A stretch of DNA of 64,000 nucleotides from JALHST01 sp038316335 (GTDB taxonomy: Bacteria > Bacteroidota > Bacteroidia > Flavobacteriales > Flavobacteriaceae): assembly GCA_038316335.1 (NCBI GenBank), contig JBBQAM010000012.1, positions 1 to 64,000 on the forward strand, written 5' to 3'. Of this stretch, positions 60,193 through 64,000 are shown piece by piece. A model generated the notes under the pieces. The model saw nothing but the letters and a program-made list of their open reading frames with translations. It had not been told where the DNA came from and searched no databases. Positions within the stretch are counted from its first letter, which is position 1. Each line of letters opens with the position of its first letter. The position numbers were made by a program, and so were the translations under genes.

Positions 60193-60240
60193 GGCAAGCA
60201 TTCGCTTGCCTGCTTTTTTGTTTCAGCTTCAAAGCCGAAA
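60193..60240 (+). repeat. Double-hairpin repeat element, copy 2
   Basis: GGCAAGC-ATTC-GCTTGCC, T-run, then TTTCAGCTTCAAAGCCGAAA. Almost identical to 58011-58056; in the second hairpin one change (AAGCTGA to AAGCCGAAA) leaves most pairs intact. It directly follows the repeat array. Confidence 0.8.
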
Positions 60241-60260
60241 TAAATTTCGCTTTTTCCCGA

Positions 60261-60292
60261 AACAAAAAACCCACAACATTCGTTGTGGGTTT
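60261..60292 (-). terminator. Terminator of tRNA-Ser
   Basis: Perfect 11-bp stem AAACCCACAAC (60267-60277) with GTTGTGGGTTT (60282-60292), loop ATTC. On the minus strand a T-rich tract follows. It starts 8 nt after the 3' end of the tRNA. Confidence 0.88.
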
Positions 60293-60300
60293 CCTTTTGC

Positions 60301-60384
60301 GGAGAAAGAGGGATTCGAACCCCCGGAGGTGTGACCCTCAACAGTTTTCAAGACTGCCGCATTCGACCACTCTGCCATTTCTCC
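60301..60384 (-). tRNA. tRNA-Ser (anticodon UGA)
   Basis: 84 nt, reading GGAGAAATGGCAGAGTGGTC from 60384 on the minus strand. Acceptor stem GGAGAAA/TTTCTCC, anticodon stem-loop CAGTCTTGAAAACTG with anticodon TGA (reads UCA and related Ser codons), a class II long variable arm and T-loop GGTTCGAATCC. CCA is not encoded. The hairpin at 60267-60292 ends it. Confidence 0.95.
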
Positions 60385-60489
60385 TTAGCGGTTGCAAATA
60401 TAGGAACCTTTTTCAATTTCATAAAAAGATGAACAAGTTTATTTTGTGACAATTAGGGTTTATTATTGCATAGCACCTATTTTTGCTGA

Positions 60490-61245
60490 ATGGAGGAATG
60501 GTACCATTATGTGCTTTTGATAGTAGTGGGCTTCGTTGTCGGATTTATCAATACCGTGGCGGGCGGAGGCTCGTTGATCTCACTGCCGGTACTTATTTTT
60601 CTCGGACTTCCTCCGAATGTGGCCAATGCTACGAACCGGGTTGCCGTGGCGATTCAAAATGCCATGGGTACCGCCGGGTTTAAGAGTAAAGGCGTTTCCA
60701 CGTTTCCTTTTAATATTTATCTGGGAATTTCAGCCCTCTTCGGAGCGATCATTGGCGCCTATATCGCCGTAGACATAAAGGGTGAAACATTCAATAGAAT
60801 TCTAGCCATAATAATGATCGTAGTAGTTCTTATTATCATTTTTAAGCCTAAAATGAAGCTAGAACAGATGCAGGAACGTATCACCGGTAAATATCTTTGG
60901 CTCGGGATGCTGGCATTTTTTTTCTTTGGAATTTATGGTGGTTTTATCAACGCAGGTCTCGGATTTATAATTATACTATTTTTGCATTATAGCAATCAGA
61001 TGACCTTAGTAAGAGCGAATGCCACGAAAGTGGTGGTAGTATTGATCTACACCTTGGCTGCCTTGGTGATATTCGTCATCAATGATAAGGTTAATTGGCA
61101 TGTTGGCCTGGTGCTGGCCATCGGCAATGGCACTGGTGGATGGCTGGCCAGTAGGGTGTCTGTGAATAAAGGAGATGGCTTTATCAAAACATTTTTAGTT
61201 ATAATGGTAGTTATAATGGCCATTAAACTTTGGTTTTTTACTTGA
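60490..61245 (+). CDS. TauE/SafE family membrane permease
   Basis: 251 residues with about eight hydrophobic segments. The N-terminal VVGFVVGFINTVAGGGSLIS and LGLPPNVANATNRVAVAIQN are family hallmarks, as is the repeated half (FGIYGGFINAGLGFIIILFL, MTLVRANATKVVVVLIYT). The family exports sulfite, sulfoacetate or other organosulfur anions, but specificity cannot be read from the sequence. It ends 11 nt before the nitroreductase start, so the two are probably co-transcribed. Confidence 0.88.
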   Translation: MEEWYHYVLLIVVGFVVGFINTVAGGGSLISLPVLIFLGLPPNVANATNRVAVAIQNAMGTAGFKSKGVSTFPFNIYLGISALFGAIIGAYIAVDIKGETFNRILAIIMIVVVLIIIFKPKMKLEQMQERITGKYLWLGMLAFFFFGIYGGFINAGLGFIIILFLHYSNQMTLVRANATKVVVVLIYTLAALVIFVINDKVNWHVGLVLAIGNGTGGWLASRVSVNKGDGFIKTFLVIMVVIMAIKLWFFT

Positions 61246-61256
61246 AAGATATTTCT

Positions 61257-61889
61257 ATGGACATAGTAGAACATTTAAAGTGGCGATATGCGGTAAAAAA
61301 ATTCGACGCCGTAAAATTGCTCCCCAGGGCGAAAGTCGAACTGTTGAAAAAAGCCTTCAACCTCACCCCAACTTCGTATGGGCTGCAGCCAGTCACCTTA
61401 TTAGTCATACACAATAAGGAGTTGCAAGCAAGTTTGGTGCCTTATTCCTTTGGACAACAACAAGTGGCCCAAGCATCACATGTACTTATTATATGCATAC
61501 AAAACAACATAGATAGCGCCTATATTTCTAAATATTTCAGTCAGGTCGGAAAGGTTCGTGGTACCAGCCAAGCGATCTTAAACCCTTTTAAAGAGGCCTT
61601 GATTGCCGATTTTTCACAAAAAGATGCGCTTGAAATTAAACATTGGGCAACCAATCAAGCCTATTTGGCCTTGGGAAAATTGTTGACGGTATGTGCTGTT
61701 GAAAAAATTGACTCTTGCCCCATGGAAGGCTTTGATACAATGGCCTATGACCGTATCCTGGAACTGCAAAGAAGAGATTTGTCTACTGTCTTGGTATTAC
61801 CTATCGGGTATCGGGCAAAAGATGATATTTTTTCTGAATTTAAGAAGGTCCGTAAGGATTTAGATGAAAGTGTCATCGATATCCCTTAA
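61257..61889 (+). CDS. NAD(P)H-dependent nitroreductase family oxidoreductase
   Basis: 210 residues from ATG 61257 (MDIVEHLKWRYAVKKFD). FMN enzyme of the NfsB/dihydropteridine reductase group: RYAVKKFD binds FMN phosphate, LTPTSYGLQPVTLLVI and the C-terminal LPIGYRAKDD are typical. It reduces quinones, nitro compounds or pteridines with NAD(P)H. A start at 61230 would overlap the TauE/SafE gene by 16 nt and adds nine unsupported residues. Confidence 0.9.
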   Translation: MDIVEHLKWRYAVKKFDAVKLLPRAKVELLKKAFNLTPTSYGLQPVTLLVIHNKELQASLVPYSFGQQQVAQASHVLIICIQNNIDSAYISKYFSQVGKVRGTSQAILNPFKEALIADFSQKDALEIKHWATNQAYLALGKLLTVCAVEKIDSCPMEGFDTMAYDRILELQRRDLSTVLVLPIGYRAKDDIFSEFKKVRKDLDESVIDIP

Positions 61890-61926
61890 TTTTTCATAAA
61901 TATACCTAGTAAACCCTAAACACACG

Positions 61927-63123
61927 ATGCCGGGATTCGAACTTTTTGGTGAATTGGAAAAAGCACAGGTGCAAGAAGTCTTAGATACTGGTGTACTTAT
62001 GCGTTATGGTTTTGAGAATCTCCGCAAAGGCCGTTGGAAGGCGGTTGAACTAGAACGGGCCTTGGAAAAAAGATTGCAGGTAAGACATGCACAGCTCGCA
62101 AGCAGCGGTACGGCGGCGCTTTCAGTTGCATTGGTCAGTGCGGGCGTCGGTTCGGGAGATGAAGTGATACTACCTACGTTCACATTTGTCGCCAGTTTTG
62201 AGGCTGTCCTGGCCATCGGGGCGGTACCCATATTGGTCGATGTGGACGATACGTTGACCTTAGATCCAATTGCCGTCAAAGCCGCCATTACCAATAAAAC
62301 CAAGGTTGTAATGCCCGTGCATATGTGTGGGTCAATGGCCGATTTAGAGGCCTTGGCGGTTATTTGTAAAAAACATGGACTCCTTCTGTTGGAAGATGCG
62401 TGTCAGGCTATTGGGGGTACCTATCATGGAAAGCCTTTGGGAACCTATGGGGACATAGGATGTTTTTCGTTCGACTATGTCAAGACCATTACCTGCGGTG
62501 AAGGTGGTGCCATAGTGACCAACAATACTGCATTTTATAAAAATTCAGATCATTATTCGGATCACGGGCATGATCATCTGGGGACGGATAGGGGAGCGGA
62601 GGGTCATCCTTTCTTGGGTTTCAACTATAGGATCTCTGAATTAAATGCAGCAGTAGGCCTTGCTCAAATTGCGAGGTTAGATGAATTTCTCGCTATTCAA
62701 AAAAGAAACTATTTGGTGCTAAGGGAGGCTTTGGCAACTATTCCTGCTGTTAGCTTCAGAAGAGTACCCACTGGGGGGGAGGAAAGTTATGCTTTTTTAA
62801 ATTTCTTCTTACCGAATGCGCCTTTGGCGAAAAAGGTGCATCAAGCACTTGGTGATGCCGGTGTTGATGGGTGTTTTTATTGGTTCGATAACAATTGGCA
62901 CTATTACAGAAAATGGGAACATTTAATGAATTTATCGGCTTTGGGTAAGTTATCCAAGGAAATTCAAAGTCAAATTCCGGACTATACCAAAGCTGATTTT
63001 TCTCGTTCAGATTATTGGGTGGGACGCTCGATTTCCTGTCTGATCAAGTTGGGATGGGAAAGCGAAGTTGTTATTAAAAGGGCGAAAACGATGTCCACCG
63101 TTATCAAGCAGCTGACTGCCTAA
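61927..63123 (+). CDS. DegT/DnrJ/EryC1/StrS family aminotransferase
   Basis: 398 residues, fold-type I PLP enzyme of the sugar aminotransferase family. Seen: SSGTAALSVALVSAGVGSGD, EVILPTFTFVASFEAVLAIG, the PLP Asp in LLEDACQAIGGTYHGKPLGT, and the Schiff-base Lys in FSFDYVKTITCGEGGAI. It normally adds an amino group to a nucleotide-activated keto-sugar, but some flavobacterial members act on other substrates. It is 37 nt after the nitroreductase gene and convergent with ribBA (10-nt gap). No other sugar nucleotide gene is nearby. Confidence 0.88.
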   Translation: MPGFELFGELEKAQVQEVLDTGVLMRYGFENLRKGRWKAVELERALEKRLQVRHAQLASSGTAALSVALVSAGVGSGDEVILPTFTFVASFEAVLAIGAVPILVDVDDTLTLDPIAVKAAITNKTKVVMPVHMCGSMADLEALAVICKKHGLLLLEDACQAIGGTYHGKPLGTYGDIGCFSFDYVKTITCGEGGAIVTNNTAFYKNSDHYSDHGHDHLGTDRGAEGHPFLGFNYRISELNAAVGLAQIARLDEFLAIQKRNYLVLREALATIPAVSFRRVPTGGEESYAFLNFFLPNAPLAKKVHQALGDAGVDGCFYWFDNNWHYYRKWEHLMNLSALGKLSKEIQSQIPDYTKADFSRSDYWVGRSISCLIKLGWESEVVIKRAKTMSTVIKQLTA

Positions 63124-63133
63124 CGAAGAACAC

Positions 63134-64000
63134 TTAATACGGCACGTATTCTACAATTTCCAATCCGTAGCCAACGATACCTACCCGTTTTGTTTGCATA
63201 CCATTGCTGAGCAGTCGCATTTTTGATATGTCGAGATCATGTAATATTTGAGCTCCAATCCCAAAATCCCGAGCGTCCATATCTATTTTTGGGGCCTTGT
63301 ACTCGCCATTTTTTTGAAGTTCCTTTAACTCCGATAATCTTGAAAGTAAATTCAACGATTCATAATCTTGGTTGATAAAGACGATTGCTCCTTTGCCTTC
63401 GCTGTTGATGGCCGCAAACATATCTTCTAGTTTTTGGTTGGGATCATTCGTCAAAGTGCCCAAAATATCATTATTTACCAGCGTTGAATTTATTCTAGTG
63501 AGTACGCGCTCATTTTTTTTCCAACTTCCCTTGGTCAATGCAATGTGCACGTGATCATTGGTGGTTTGCTTGTAGGCCCGCAAGCGATAATTCCCGAATC
63601 GGGTGGTGATTTCAAAGTCTTCTTTCTTCTCGATAAGGCTATCGTGTTCCATACGATAAGCAACCAAATCTTCAATAGAAACTATTTTTAAATCGAATTT
63701 TTTGGCCACTTTCATTAATTGCGGTAAACGTGCCATTGAGCCATCATCATTCATAATCTCGACAATTATTCCTGCCGGCTTCAAACCTGCCAAACGCGCA
63801 AAATCTATGGCCGCCTCTGTATGACCGGTTCTGCGTAAGACGCCTCCCTCTTTTGCGATCAAAGGGAAAATGTGGCCCGGCCTTAAGAGATCATGCGGCT
63901 TTGTATCTACATTCGTCAAGGCACAAACGGTTTTGGCCCTATCAGAAGCTGAAATGCCGGTAGTAACCCCTTGGCCCCTTAAATCGACCGATACCGTAAA
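63134..64000 (-). CDS. ribB: RibBA-type protein: 3,4-DHBP synthase with degenerate GTP cyclohydrolase II domain (5' end beyond window)
   Basis: 289 codons seen; the N-terminus lies beyond position 64000. The RibB part (FTVSVDLRGQGVTTGISASD, RPGHIFPLIAKEGGVLRRTG, HTEAAIDFARLAGL) makes 3,4-dihydroxy-2-butanone 4-phosphate for riboflavin and looks intact over the seen stretch. The C-terminal part aligns with GTP cyclohydrolase II (DFGIGAQILHDLDISKMRLL, GYGLEIVEYVPY), but the zinc-binding block, normally HSECLTGDVFGSLRCDCG, reads NSTLVNNDILGTLTNDPN: all three Cys are missing. The cyclohydrolase half is therefore probably inactive or regulatory, and a separate ribA would be needed elsewhere. Confidence 0.88.
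   Translation of the reverse strand, partial: FTVSVDLRGQGVTTGISASDRAKTVCALTNVDTKPHDLLRPGHIFPLIAKEGGVLRRTGHTEAAIDFARLAGLKPAGIIVEIMNDDGSMARLPQLMKVAKKFDLKIVSIEDLVAYRMEHDSLIEKKEDFEITTRFGNYRLRAYKQTTNDHVHIALTKGSWKKNERVLTRINSTLVNNDILGTLTNDPNQKLEDMFAAINSEGKGAIVFINQDYESLNLLSRLSELKELQKNGEYKAPKIDMDARDFGIGAQILHDLDISKMRLLSNGMQTKRVGIVGYGLEIVEYVPY

Larger units (their letters stand above)
59724..60300. other. Repeat-rich spacer beside tRNA-Ser
   Basis: Contains the six-unit hairpin repeat array, a double-hairpin element and the tRNA terminator. Frames open across it on both strands (59812-60243 plus, 59893-60201 minus, 60093-60341 minus) only because the repeat unit lacks stops; they are not counted as genes. 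Confidence 0.75.

Noticed and set aside
59812..60243. 143-codon plus-strand and 102-codon minus-strand frames encoding repeated peptides (FTCLRPVHPQ; LGMHGTKASES)
   Set aside because: Both strands are open only because the repeat unit has no stop in those frames; they follow the repeat exactly, have no signal peptide and no independent support.
60093..60341. 82-codon minus-strand frame crossing tRNA-Ser, and 57908-58108 with the same FEAETKKQASECLP segment
   Set aside because: The shared peptide comes from the two double-hairpin elements, and the first frame runs through a tRNA gene; both are artefacts of repeated DNA.
60490..61245. TauE/SafE permease as part of the sulfonolipid pathway
   Set aside because: It lies 45 kb from the cysteate/SPT locus and belongs to an operon with a nitroreductase; a link by sulfur chemistry alone is too weak.

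Overview
The window reads as chromosomal DNA of a marine-type member of the Flavobacteriaceae (Bacteroidota). The supporting signs are an outer-membrane CarboxypepD_reg/TonB-type receptor, PorP/SprF and PD40 proteins of type IX secretion, an SPT-like enzyme of the sphingolipid/sulfonolipid kind, DUF4834, BatA and DUF4870 proteins, AT-rich spacers, almost no Shine-Dalgarno sequences, and promoters of the Bacteroidota form TTG-N18-21-TAnnTTTG. No prophage, insertion sequence, transposase or CRISPR array was found. The gene order looks like ordinary core chromosome, with a more accessory stretch from about 41.8 to 60.2 kb that has long gene-poor spacers, extragenic repeats and envelope or surface proteins.

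Layout. 1-2.7 kb (minus strand): end of a TonB-type receptor operon with a small GY/Lys-rich secreted protein. 3.0-4.1 kb: prfB with an intact programmed +1 frameshift. 4.2-7.5 kb: three-gene operon of circularly permuted ATP-grasp, alpha-E and transglutaminase proteins. 7.7-14.3 kb: secreted zinc metalloprotease, threonine aldolase, DUF1508 protein, YbaB/EbfC, oligopeptidase B-like lipoprotein. 14.4-18.1 kb: cysteine/cysteate-synthase-like enzyme, SPT-like acyltransferase and a convergent GNAT protein, a probable sulfonolipid (capnine) or sphingolipid locus. 18.2-25.0 kb: outer-membrane protein, DUF4834, then a tightly coupled YfhO / glycosyltransferase / flippase glycan operon. 25.2-29.4 kb: Ser/Arg-rich secreted protein and uvrA. 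29.5-31.7 kb: two near-identical ECF sigma genes, each followed by its own 47-codon gene. 31.7-36.6 kb: nth, bcp, an unrecognised conserved protein, an MBL hydrolase, a membrane-anchored protein and an esterase. 36.6-41.7 kb: DUF4870 pair, a dihydroorotase homologue without metal ligands, a BatA protein and a GT2 glycosyltransferase.

From 41.8 kb: a LuxR-type regulator with Glu in place of the phospho-accepting Asp; a PD40 + PorP/SprF-SPOR pair; a beta-propeller lipoprotein with a His/Asp tail; DinB; a 998-residue cyclase-STAND-TPR protein; a large secreted PA14 / thrombospondin-3 / C-type-lectin protein; a PorT-like barrel; a hairpin-forming repeat array beside tRNA-Ser(UGA). The right end holds TauE/SafE, a nitroreductase, a DegT aminotransferase and a truncated ribBA.

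The most unusual signals are the duplicated sigma factor + 47-residue protein module, a series of enzymes that keep their fold but lack key residues (PyrC-like, RibA domain, Nth iron-sulfur cluster, receiver Asp, cyclase substrate residues), and the repeat family around tRNA-Ser. All functions are inferred by reading the sequence; no database search was possible.
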